Program-made: the position numbers and the translations under genes
Shown here: piece after piece, positions 51,921 through 63,400 of the stretch
Numbering within the stretch: position 1 is the first letter of the stretch
Layout: each line of letters opens with the position of its first letter
Notes under the pieces: generated by a model
Seen by the model: the letters and a program-made list of their open reading frames with translations, nothing else
What the model was told of the DNA's origin: nothing
Database searches by the model: none
From: Rhynchopus euleeides
Taxonomy: Eukaryota > Euglenozoa > Diplonemea > Diplonemida > Diplonemidae
NCBI GenBank assembly: GCA_963210315.1
Contig: OY723311.1
Location: forward strand, 310,001 to 374,000
Reading direction: 5' to 3'
Length of the DNA stretch: 64,000 nt

Positions 51921-53492
51921 TCAGCCCGTGAAGAGGAAGCGCTGCCCCCTCTGCCCCGGAGAGCAGCCCACCTGCTTCAGGCTGCCCCCAGCCACCCCGA
52001 TGCACTTGCCGCTGTGGGATGCGCGCAGCATGTAGCTCCCTCCGGGGGCAGGCACCGCCACAAACACGTCCGACTTCAGAGCGCGGCAGCGCCACGGAAC
52101 CAGCGCCGCCCCGGTAGCGCGAGAGGCACGCTGCACAGCGAGGCCCCGCTGCGACTGCATGCTGACGAGGGCATAGCCGCCACCCCTGGCCTGCAGGCGC
52201 CACTGCTGGTTCCGCGCCCGCGACGGTGGCGACAAGCGCACCCTGCCGCCTGACACCTGCAACCTCCGCGATCCGAACAGCGACACACGGTACACACGCC
52301 CAGCCACCAGCTTCCCGCCCTTCCGCGGGGCGGGCGTCGGCGGGGCGGGGCGCGGCTGCGGCCTCGGCAGCGGGGCAGGAGCAGGAGGGGAGGCGCCGAA
52401 GGGGATGGTGTGGCGTGCGTACCCCGACATCTTCGGCAGGATGCTGCGCCAGCCCTGCGCCACGTTGGCCTTCCCGGGGATCCCCACAACCTTGCCCCCG
52501 AACCGCACAGCAGGGTTGGAGAAGATGGGCTGCCTCGCGTAGCACATGATGGTGGTGCCGCGAATTCCGTAGCGTGAATGACGCTGCCCTTCCTTGACGC
52601 AGTGGCCCGCCCCACTCAGGTGACCCGCTTCGTGTGCAAAGACATTCGGACGGCCGTTGATGAGGACGGCTGCACGCCTGCCCCCAAGTACCCCAAGGCC
52701 CATCGTATTGCCGTCGTTGTTGAATTCCTGCATCGCAAAGGTGATGTCCGCACCGGAGCTCGCCAGCTCCTTTTGGAACCACTGCATCTGCTGGGACAAC
52801 GCCCCCTTCAGCCCAGGGTTCGCGGGGTTTGTCGCCACACCCACCAGGCGCAGGCGCCCGTTCGTCACCTTGCTGTTGCGCAGCGCCATGTTAGTCCAGC
52901 TGATGAGCGACTGCGCCTTGGCACGGATGCTCCCGGTGACATGCTTCGCTGCTGCGTTGGAGAACCCGACAAACACATCGACGACGTGCTGCCCGCTGCG
53001 GTCCTTCTCGCCCCCAGGCACCGCCAGCACATCCGCCTCGCGCACTGCAGAGCCGTCGCCTGCCTCGTCAGCATCCTGGGCCTCGTCACCCTCACCCTCA
53101 GGAACAGCTTCCCAGACGTAGTGTTCTGCTGGCGGTGCCGCACGCCCCAGCTGGAAGGCCCTGCCATCTGCCGTGGTGAGGAACGCCTCGACAGCCCTGT
53201 CGCTGTGGTCCAATGTCACCAGCAGGTTGGCGAAACCCTGTTCGTCTGTGAGCGCACCCCCTTCACCAGCTTCACCATCATCAGGTCTGGCAGCAGCTGC
53301 GTGTGCCTCCACCGTCTCCAGGTCTCCGTCGCGCATCCGCGACAGGACGCGGTAGCTGAACGCGGCACCTGATTCGGTCAACACACGGCCGCTCCGCCCG
53401 CTCTGGAAACGCGCAAACTCGGCCTCCATCGTGGTGCCGTGCTGCTGTGCCAAGACACTCCCTGCAAGCAGGAGCACCGCATAGCGCACCAT
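51921..53492 (-). CDS. Secreted metzincin metalloprotease with C-terminal ricin-type lectin domain
   Basis: 523 residues from the ATG at 53492 (MVRYAVLLLAGSVLAQQ, a signal peptide with probable cleavage after Ala). A propeptide-like region runs to about residue 150. The catalytic domain has FAHEAGHLSGAGHC at about 282-295, the full HExxHxxGxxH zinc site. TIMCYARQ at about 315 is the Met-turn, and IFSNPAVRFGG follows. This pattern fits the reprolysin-like (M12B) side of the metzincins. A Pro-rich linker leads to about 135 residues with QQWRLQ and SGKCIGVAGGSLKQVGC, resembling a beta-trefoil (ricin B-type) lectin, which may bind glycans on prey or the cell's own surface. No introns. CCTCTTTGCAG ends 40 bases before the ATG and suits a trans-splice acceptor. 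Confidence 0.88.
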   Translation of the reverse strand: MVRYAVLLLAGSVLAQQHGTTMEAEFARFQSGRSGRVLTESGAAFSYRVLSRMRDGDLETVEAHAAAARPDDGEAGEGGALTDEQGFANLLVTLDHSDRAVEAFLTTADGRAFQLGRAAPPAEHYVWEAVPEGEGDEAQDADEAGDGSAVREADVLAVPGGEKDRSGQHVVDVFVGFSNAAAKHVTGSIRAKAQSLISWTNMALRNSKVTNGRLRLVGVATNPANPGLKGALSQQMQWFQKELASSGADITFAMQEFNNDGNTMGLGVLGGRRAAVLINGRPNVFAHEAGHLSGAGHCVKEGQRHSRYGIRGTTIMCYARQPIFSNPAVRFGGKVVGIPGKANVAQGWRSILPKMSGYARHTIPFGASPPAPAPLPRPQPRPAPPTPAPRKGGKLVAGRVYRVSLFGSRRLQVSGGRVRLSPPSRARNQQWRLQARGGGYALVSMQSQRGLAVQRASRATGAALVPWRCRALKSDVFVAVPAPGGSYMLRASHSGKCIGVAGGSLKQVGCSPGQRGQRFLFTG

Positions 53493-53550
53493 CCCCACAG
53501 GTCGGGTGGCTCTGTCTGGCACTGCCTATCACCTGCAAAGAGGCTGTGGT

Positions 53551-53611
53551 GGTGTGATGCTGTGATGGTGTGGTGGTGGCGAGGTAGAATAACACACACA
53601 GCCAGGTGTGG
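53551..53611 (-). promoter_or_regulatory. Shared upstream module A, copy 2
   Basis: 59 bases before the metalloprotease ATG; pair of 50544-50604. The likely splice acceptor CCTCTTTGCAG lies between the module and the ATG, so if that site is used the module is outside the mature mRNA. Confidence 0.6.
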
Positions 53612-54009
53612 AACGCCTAAAAAATCCGACATCCCTGCATTCACTGTAATGAGACTGCAAACACGGGCCCACGCAACCATGCATGTAATGACACCTGCAG
53701 GGCGGGTAGGGGGGGGTGTCGGAGGAAAAGGCTCCTTCGCAACAGAGTCACTCTCGAGGTGCAGAGGCAGGGTGTATGCACAAGGAATGTGCTGCGTCTC
53801 TCGGACAAACATCAGTTCATTCAAGAGGCAGCTTCAAAGAGACAGGCAGCTTCGGGCGAGGAAACAAAACCGGTGTGTTTTCTTTTGTTGGGAACCTGGG
53901 GGGCCGGGGGCCTCAAATCCCTCTCTCTCTCGCTTCTCTGCTGCTCTCTAGGACAAACAAACCGCGCACTGGCCGAGTTGAGCTGCTGGTGACTTGGTGC
54001 TGGCGGTAC

Positions 54010-54102
54010 AAAAAGATAAGGTGTTGTTTGTGCGCCAAACCCGGGTGAACAAACCTCACGTGTTTTGCCTGATGAAAGTTGGTGTGAATGTGCGCACAGT
54101 CA
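54010..54102 (-). promoter_or_regulatory. Shared upstream module B, copy 2
   Basis: 93 bases, about 400 bases beyond module A copy 2; pair of 51035-51124, with a 3-base insertion and about five substitutions. Confidence 0.55.
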
Positions 54103-54165
54103 GAACAACAAGGCAAGGTAGAATGTGTTTGTCACCAAAAGCACTGCCAACTATCTTTTCACTGT

Positions 54166-54324
54166 GGGGGTCTTCGCTGGTCGACAAACTTCGACAAACT
54201 TCGTCGTTCGTCACATAATTAGGAAAACGGCTGTTTCAGGGGGTTTTTCACCGAAGACGGCAGTGTTCTGACGACGACGACAGGGGTCTTCGACAAAAAC
54301 TTCGTCAGCGAAGACCCCCCCCCC
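54166..54324. mobile_element. MITE with GGGGGTCTTCGCT ends beside the satellite
   Basis: GGGGGTCTTCGCTGGTCGACAAA at its left is mirrored by CAGCGAAGACCCCCCC at its right, with the interior rich in GTCGAC/ACGACGAC. The ends are the same as those of the 108-bp MITE at 35929-36036. Confidence 0.65.
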
Positions 54325-54478
54325 AAAAATGAATTAAAAACCGGTTTTTCGGGGATTCTCGCTGTTCGTCACCTGTCGTCAAATTTCGACAATTTTCACC
54401 TAAACGGACGGAAAATGCACCAAAATGCACCACCCACAGCCTGGGTCGGCCCAGGGTCTGGACACCACTCCTGGACCC
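54325..54478. other. Junction between MITE-like sequence and satellite
   Basis: 54380-54430 (GACAATTTTCACC ... AAAATGCACCAAAATGCAC) matches the interior of the MITE at 35929-36036. About 50 bases on, after GGTCGGCCCAGGGTCTGGAC, the 31-bp units start. The satellite therefore begins next to, or within, a larger relative of this MITE family. Confidence 0.55.
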
Positions 54479-57400
54479 GGCCCAGTACGGGCGAGATCGG
54501 CCCATAGCCGGCCCAGCACTGCCGAGATCGGCCGATGTCCGGCCCAGTACGGGCGAGATCGGCCCATAGCCGGCCCAGCACTGCCGAGATCGGCCCATGT
54601 CCGGCCCAGCACTGCCGAGATCGGCCCATAGCCGGCCCAGTACGGGCGAGATCGGCCCATGTCCGGCCCAGCACTGCCGAGATCGGCCCATGTCCGGCCC
54701 AGTACGTGCGAGATCGGCCCATAGCCGGCCCAGCACTGCCGAGATCGGCCCATAGCCGGCCCAGTACGGGCGAGATCGGCCCATAGCCGGCCCAGCACTG
54801 CCGAGATCGGCCCATGTCCGGCCCAGTACGTGCGAGATCGGCCCATAGCCGGCCCAGCACTGCCGAGATCGGCCCATAGCCGGCCCAGTACGGGCGAGAT
54901 CGGCCCATAGCCGGCCCAGCACTGCCGAGATCGGCCCATGTCCGGCCCAGGACGGGCGAGATCGGCCCATAGCCGGCCCAGTACGGGCGAGATCGGCCCA
55001 TAGCCGGCCCAGCACTGCCGAGATCGGCCCATGTCCGGCCCAGTACGGGCGAGATCGGCCCATAGCCGGCCCAGCACTGCCGAGATCGGCCCATAGCCGG
55101 CCCAGTACGGGCGAGATCGGCCCATGTCCGGCCCAGCACTGCCGAGATCGGCCCATGTCCGGCCCAGTACGTGCGAGATCGGCCCATAGCCGGCCCAGCA
55201 CTGCCGAGATCGGCCCATAGCCGGCCCACTACGGGCGAGATCGGCCCATAGCCGGCCCAGCACTGCCGAGATCGGCCCATGTCCGGCCCAGTACGTGCGA
55301 GATCGGCCCATAGCCGGCCCAGCACTGCCGAGATCGGCCCATAGCCGGCCCAGTACGGGCGAGATCGGCCCATAGCCGGCCCAGCACTGCCGAGATCGGC
55401 CCATGTCCGGCCCAGTACGTGCGAGATCGGCCCATAGCCGGCCCAGCACTGCCGAGATCGGCCCATAGCCGGCCCAGTACGGGCGAGATCGGCCCATAGC
55501 CGGCCCAGCACTGCCGAGATCGGCCCATGTCCGGCCCAGGACGGGCGAGATCGGCCCATAGCCGGCCCAGTACGGGCGAGATCGGCCCATAGCCGGCCCA
55601 GCACTGCCGAGATCGGCCCATGTCCGGCCCAGTACGGGCGAGATCGGCCCATAGCCGGCCCAGCACTGCCGAGATCGGCCCATAGCCGGCCCAGTACGGG
55701 CGAGATCGGCCCATAGCCGGCCCAGCACTGCCGAGATCGGCCCATGTCCGGCCCAGTACGGGCGAGATCGGCCCATAGCCGGCCCAGCACTGCCGAGATC
55801 GGCCCATGTCCGGCCCAGTACGGGCGAGATCGGCCCATAGCCGGCCCAGCACTGCCGAGATCGGCCCATAGCCGGCCCAGTACGGGCGAGATCGGCCCAT
55901 AGCCGGCCCAGTACGGGCGAGATCGGCCCTTTGTCCGGCCCAGTACGGCCGAGATCGGCCTGTAGCCGGCCCAGCACTGCCGAGATCGGCCCATAGCCGG
56001 CCCAGTACGGGCGAGATCGGCCCATGTCCGGCCCAGTACGGGCGAGATCGGCCCATAGCCGGCCCAGCACTGCCGAGATCGGCCCATGTCCGGCCCAGCA
56101 CTGCCGAGATCGCACATAGCCGGCCCAGTACGGGCGAGATCGGCCCATGTCCGGCCCAGCACTGCCGAGATCGGCCCATGTCCGGCCCAGTACGGGCGAG
56201 ATCGGCCCATAGCCGGCCCAGCACTGCCGAGATCGGCCCATGTCCGGCCCAGCACTGCCGAGATCGGCCCATGTCCGGCCCAGTACGTGCGAGATCGGCC
56301 CATAGCCGGCCCAGCACTGCCGAGATCGGCCCATAGCCGGCCCAGTACGGGCGAGATCGGCCCATAGCCGGCCCAGTACGGGCGAGATCGGCCCATAGCC
56401 GGCCCAGCACTGCCGAGATCGGCCCATGTCCGGCCCAGTACGGGCGAGATCGGCCCATAGCCGGCCCAGCACTGCCGAGATCGGCCCATGTCCGGCCCAG
56501 TACGGGCGAGATCGGCCCATAGCCGGCCCAGCACTGCCGAGATCGGCCCATGTCCGGCCCAGTACGGGCGAGATCGGCCCATAGCCGGCCCAGCACTGCC
56601 GAGATCGGCCCATAGCCGGCCCAGTACGGGCGAGATCGGCCCATGTCCGGCCCAGCACTGCCGAGATCGGCCCATGTCCGGCCCAGTACGTGCGAGATCG
56701 GCCCATAGCCGGCCCAGCACTGCCGAGATCGGCCCATAGCCGGCCCACTACGGGCGAGATCGGCCCATAGCCGGCCCAGCACTGCCGAGATCGGCCCATG
56801 TCCGGCCCAGTACGTGCGAGATCGGCCCATAGCCGGCCCAGCACTGCCGAGATCGGCCCATAGCCGGCCCAGTACGGGCGAGATCGGCCCATAGCCGGCC
56901 CAGCACTGCCGAGATCGGCCCATGTCCGGCCCAGTACGTGCGAGATCGGCCCATAGCCGGCCCAGCACTGCCGAGATCGGCCCATAGCCGGCCCAGTACG
57001 GGCGAGATCGGCCCATGTCCGGCCCAGCACTGCCGAGATCGGCCCATGTCCGGCCCAGTACGTGCGAGATCGGCCCATAGCCGGCCCAGCACTGCCGAGA
57101 TCGGCCCATAGCCGGCCCAGTACGGGCGAGATCGGCCCATAGCCGGCCCAGCACTGCCGAGATCGGCCCATGTCCGGCCCAGTACGTGCGAGATCGGCCC
57201 ATAGCCGGCCCAGCACTGCCGAGATCGGCCCATAGCCGGCCCAGTACGGGCGAGATCGGCCCATAGCCGGCCCAGCACTGCCGAGATCGGCCCATGTCCG
57301 GCCCAGGACGGGCGAGATCGGCCCATAGCCGGCCCAGTACGGGCGAGATCGGCCCATAGCCGGCCCAGCACTGCCGAGATCGGCCCATGTCCGGCCCAGT

Positions 57401-60400
57401 ACGGGCGAGATCGGCCCATAGCCGGCCCAGCACTGCCGAGATCGGCCCATGTCCGGCCCAGTACGGGCGAGATCGGCCCATAGCCGGCCCAGTACGGGCG
57501 AGATCGGCCCATGTCCGGCCCAGCACTGCCGAGATCGGCCCATGTCCGGCCCAGTACGTGCGAGATCGGCCCATAGCCGGCCCAGCACTGCCGAGATCGG
57601 CCCATAGCCGGCCCAGTACGGGCGAGATCGGCCCATAGCCGGCCCAGCACTGCCGAGATCGGCCCATGTCCGGCCCAGTACGTGCGAGATCGGCCCATAG
57701 CCGGCCCAGCACTGCCGAGATCGGCCCATAGCCGGCCCAGTACGGGCGAGATCGGCCCATAGCCGGCCCAGCACTGCCGAGATCGGCCCATGTCCGGCCC
57801 AGGACGGGCGAGATCGGCCCATAGCCGGCCCAGTACGGGCGAGATCGGCCCATAGCCGGCCCAGCACTGCCGAGATCGGCCCATGTCCGGCCCAGTACGG
57901 GCGAGATCGGCCCATAGCCGGCCCAGCACTGCCGAGATCGGCCCATGTCCGGCCCAGTACGGGCGAGATCGGCCCATAGCCGGCCCAGCACTGCCGAGAT
58001 CGGCCCATGTCCGGCCCAGTACGGGCGAGATCGGCCCATAGCCGGCCCAGCACTGCCGAGATCGGCCCATAGCCGGCCCAGTACGGGCGAGATCGGCCCA
58101 TGTCCGGCCCAGCACTGCCGAGATCGGCCCATGTCCGGCCCAGTACGTGCGAGATCGGCCCATAGCCGGCCCAGCACTGCCGAGATCGGCCCATAGCCGG
58201 CCCAGTACGGGCGAGATCGGCCCATAGCCGGCCCAGCACTGCCGAGATCGGCCCATGTCCGGCCCAGTACGTGCGAGATCGGCCCATAGCCGGCCCAGCA
58301 CTGCCGAGATCGGCCCATAGCCGGCCCAGTACGGGCGAGATCGGCCCATAGCCGGCCCAGCACTGCCGAGATCGGCCCATGTCCGGCCCAGGACGGGCGA
58401 GATCGGCCCATAGCCGGCCCAGTACGGGCGAGATCGGCCCATAGCCGGCCCAGCACTGCCGAGATCGGCCCATGTCCGGCCCAGGACGGGCGAGATCGGC
58501 CCATAGCCGGCCCAGTACGGGCGAGATCGGCCCATAGCCGGCCCAGCACTGCCGAGATCGGCCCATGTCCGGCCCAGTACGGGCGAGATCGGCCCATAGC
58601 CGGCCCAGCACTGCCGAGATCGGCCCATAGCCGGCCCAGTACGGGCGAGATCGGCCCATAGCCGGCCCAGCACTGCCGAGATCGGCCCATGTCCGGCCCA
58701 GGACGGGCGAGATCGGCCCATAGCCGGCCCAGTACGGGCGAGATCGGCCCATAGCCGGCCCAGCACTGCCGAGATCGGCCCATAGCCGGCCCAGTACGGG
58801 CGAGATCGGCCCATAGCCGGCCCAGCACTGCCGAGATCGGCCCATGTCCGGCCCAGGACGGGCGAGATCGGCCCATAGCCGGCCCAGTACGGGCGAGATC
58901 GGCCCATAGCCGGCCCAGCACTGCCGAGATCGGCCCATGTCCGGCCCAGTACGGGCGAGATCGGCCCATAGCCGGCCCAGCACTGCCGAGATCGGCCCAT
59001 GTCCGGCCCAGTACGGGCGAGATCGGCCCATAGCCGGCCCAGCACTGCCGAGATCGGCCCATGTCCCGCCCAGTACGGGCGAGATCGGCCCATAGCCGGC
59101 CCAGCACTGCCGAGATCGGCCCATAGCCGGCCCAGTACGGGCGAGATCGGCCCATGTCCGGCCCAGCACTGCCGAGATCGGCCCATGTCCGGCCCAGTAC
59201 GTGCGAGATCGGCCCATAGCCGGCCCAGCACTGCCGAGATCGGCCCATAGCCGGCCCACTACGGGCGAGATCGGCCCATAGCCGGCCCAGCACTGCCGAG
59301 ATCGGCCCATGTCCGGCCCAGTACGTGCGAGATCGGCCCATAGCCGGCCCAGCACTGCCGAGATCGGCCCATAGCCGGCCCACTACGGGCGAGATCGGCC
59401 CATAGCCGGCCCAGCACTGCCGAGATCGGCCCATGTCCGGCCCAGTACGTGCGAGATCGGCCCATAGCCGGCCCAGCACTGCCGAGATCGGCCCATAGCC
59501 GGCCCAGTACGGGCGAGATCGGCCCATAGCCGGCCCAGCACTGCCGAGATCGGCCCATGTCCGGCCCAGGACGGGCGAGATCGGCCCATAGCCGGCCCAG
59601 ACGGGCGAGATCGGCCCATAGCCGGCCCAGCACTGCCGAGATCGGCCCATGTCCGGCCCAGGACGGGCGAGATCGGCCCATAGCCGGCCCAGTACGGGCG
59701 AGATCGGCCCATAGCCGGCCCAGCACTGCCGAGATCCGCCCATGTCCGGCCCAGTACGGGCGAGATCGGCCCATAGCCGGCCCAGCACTGCCGAGATCGG
59801 CCCATGTCCGGCCCAGTACGGGCGAGATCGGCCCATAGCCGGCCCAGCACTGCCGAGATCGGCCCATAGCCGGCCCAGTACGGGCGAGATCGGCCCATAG
59901 CCGGCCCAGTACGGGCGAGATCGGCCCTTTGTCCGGCCCAGTACGGCCGAGATCGGCCTGTAGCCGGCCCAGCACTGCCGAGATCGGCCCATAGCCGGCC
60001 CAGTACGGGCGAGATCGGCCCATGTCCGGCCCAGTACGGGCGAGATCGGCCCATAGCCGGCCCAGCACTGCCGAGATCGGCCCATGTCCGGCCCAGCACT
60101 GCCGAGATCGCCCATAGCCGGCCCAGTACGGGCGAGATCGGCCCATAGCCGGCCCAGCACTGCCGAGATCGGCCCATGTCCGGCCCAGCACTGCCGAGAT
60201 CGGCCCATAGCCGGCCCAGTACGGGCGAGATCGGCCCATGTCCGGCCCAGCACTGCCGAGATCGGCCCATGTCCGGCCCAGTACGTGCGAGATCGGCCCA
60301 TAGCCGGCCCAGCACTGCCGAGATCGGCCCATAGCCGGCCCAGTACGGGCGAGATCGGCCCATAGCCGGCCCAGCACTGCCGAGATCGGCCCATGTCCGG

Positions 60401-63400
60401 CCCAGTACGTGCGAGATCGGCCCATAGCCGGCCCAGCACTGCCGAGATCGGCCCATAGCCGGCCCAGTACGGGCGAGATCGGCCCATAGCCGGCCCAGCA
60501 CTGCCGAGATCGGCCCATGTCCGGCCCAGGACGGGCGAGATCGGCCCATAGCCGGCCCAGTACGGGCGAGATCGGCCCATAGCCGGCCCAGCACTGCCGA
60601 GATCGGCCCATGTCCGGCCCAGTACGGGCGAGATCGGCCCATAGCCGGCCCAGCACTGCCGAGATCGGCCCATGTCCGGCCCAGTACGGGCGAGATCGGC
60701 CCATAGCCGGCCCAGCACTGCCGAGATCGGCCCATAGCCGGCCCAGTACGGGCGAGATCGGCCCATGTCCGGCCCAGCACTGCCGAGATCGGCCCATGTC
60801 CGGCCCAGTACGTGCGAGATCGGCCCATAGCCGGCCCAGCACTGCCGAGATCGGCCCATAGCCGGCCCACTACGGGCGAGATCGGCCCATAGCCGGCCCA
60901 GCACTGCCGAGATCGGCCCATGTCCGGCCCAGTACGTGCGAGATCGGCCCATAGCCGGCCCAGCACTGCCGAGATCGGCCCATAGCCGGCCCAGTACGGG
61001 CGAGATCGGCCCATAGCCGGCCCAGCACTGCCGAGATCGGCCCATGTCCGGCCCAGCACTGCCGAGATCGGCCCATAGCCGGCCCAGTACGGGCGAGATC
61101 GGCCCATAGCCGGCCCAGCACTGCCGAGATCGGCCCATGTCCGGCCCAGGACGGGCGAGATCGGCCCATAGCCGGCCCAGTACGGGCGAGATCGGCCCAT
61201 AGCCGGCCCAGCACTGCCGAGATCGGACCATGTCCGGCCCAGTACGGGCGAGATCGGCCCATAGCCGGCCCAGCACTGCCGAGATCGGCCCATGTCCGGC
61301 CCAGTACGGGCGAGATCGGCCCATAGCCGGCCCAGCACTGCCGAGATCGGCCCATAGCCGGCCCAGTACGGGCGAGATCGGCCCATAGCCGGCCCAGTAC
61401 GGGCGAGATCGGCCCTTTGTCCGGCCCAGTACGGCCGAGATCGGCCTGTAGCCGGCCCAGCACTGCCGAGATCGGCCCATAGCCGGCCCAGTACGGGCGA
61501 GATCGGCCCATGTCCGGCCCAGTACGGGCGAGATCGGCCCATAGCCGGCCCAGCACTGCCGAGATCGGCCCATGTCCGGCCCAGCACTGCCGAGATCGGC
61601 CCATGTCCGGCCCAGTACGTGCGAGATCGGCCCATAGCCGGCCCAGCACTGCCGAGATCGGCCCATAGCCGGCCCAGTACGGGCGAGATCGGCCCATAGC
61701 CGGCCCAGCACTGCCGAGATCGGCCCATGTCCGGCCCAGTACGGGCGAGATCGGCCCATAGCCGGCCCAGTACGGGCGAGATCGGCCCATAGCCGGCCCA
61801 GTACGGGCGAGATCGGCCCATAGCCGGCCCAGTACGGGCGAGATCGGCCCATAGCCGGCCCAGTACGGGCGAGATCGGCCCATAGCCGGCCCAGTACGGG
61901 CGAGATCGGCCCATAGCCGGCCCAGCACTGCCGAGATCGGCCCATGTCCGGCCCAGTACGGGCGAGATCGGCCCATAGCCGGCCCAGCACTGCCGAGATC
62001 GGCCCATAGCCGGCCCAGTACGGGCGAGATCGGCCCATAGCCGGCCCAGTACGGGCGAGATCGGCCCATGTCCGGCCCAGTACGGCCGAGATCGGCCCGT
62101 AGCCGGCCCAGCACTGCCGAGATCGGCCCATAGCCGGTCCAGTACGGGCGAGATCGGCCCATAGCCGGCCCAGTACGGGCGAGATCGGCCCATGTCCGGC
62201 CCAGTACGGGCGAGATCGGCCCATAGCCGGCCCAGCACTGCCGAGATCGGCCCATATCCGGCCCAGCACTGGCGAGATCGGCCCATAGCCGGCCCAGTAC
62301 GGGCGAGATCGGCCCATGTCCGGCCCAGCACTGCCGAGATCGGCCCATGTCCGGCCCAGTACGGGCGAGATCGGCCCATAGCCGGCCCAGCACTGCCGAG
62401 ATCGGCCCATGTCCGGCCCAGCACTGCCGAGATCGGCCCATGTCCGGCCCAGTACGTGCGAGATCGGCCCATAGCCGGCCCAGCACTGCCGAGATCGGCC
62501 CATAGCCGGCCCAGTACGGGCGAGATCGGCCCATAGCCGGCCCAGCACTGCCGAGATCGGCCCATGTCCGGCCCAGTACGTGCGAGATCGGCCCATAGCC
62601 GGCCCAGCACTGCCGAGATCGGCCCATAGCCGGCCCAGTACGGGCGAGATCGGCCCATAGCCGGCCCAGCACTGCCGAGATCGGCGCATGTCCGGCCCAG
62701 TACGGGCGAGATCGGCCCATAGCCGGCCCAGTACGGGCGAGATCGGCCCATAGCCGGCCCAGCACTGCCGAGATCGGCCCATAGCCGGCCCAGTACGGGC
62801 GAGATCGGCCCATAGCCGGCCCAGTACGGGCGAGATCGGCCCATGTCCGGCCCAGTACGGCCGAGATCGGCCCGTAGCCGGCCCAGCACTGCCGAGATCG
62901 GCCCATAGCCGGCCCAGTACGGGCGAGATCGGCCCATGTCCGGCCCAGTACGGGCGAGATCGGCCCATAGCCGGCCCAGCACTGCCGAGATCGGCCCATG
63001 TCCGGCCCAGCACTGCCGTGATCGGCCCATAGCCGGCCCAGTACGGGCGAGATCGGCCCATGTCCGGCCCAGCACTGCCGAGATCGGCCCATGTCCGGCC
63101 CAGTACGTGCGAGATCGGCCCATAGCCGGCCCAGCACTGCCGAGATCGGCCCATGTCCGGCCCAGCACTGCCGAGATCGGCCCATAGCCGGCCCAGTTCG
63201 GGCGAGATCGGCCCATGTCCGGCCCAGCACTGACGAGATCGGCCCATGTCCGGCCCAGTACGGGCGAGATCGGCCCATAGCCGGCCCAGCACTGCCGAGA
63301 TCGGCCCATGTCCGGCCCAGCACTGCCGAGATCGGCCCATAGCCGGCCCAGTACGGGCGAGATCGGCCCATGTCCGGCCCAGCACTGCCGAGATCGGCCC

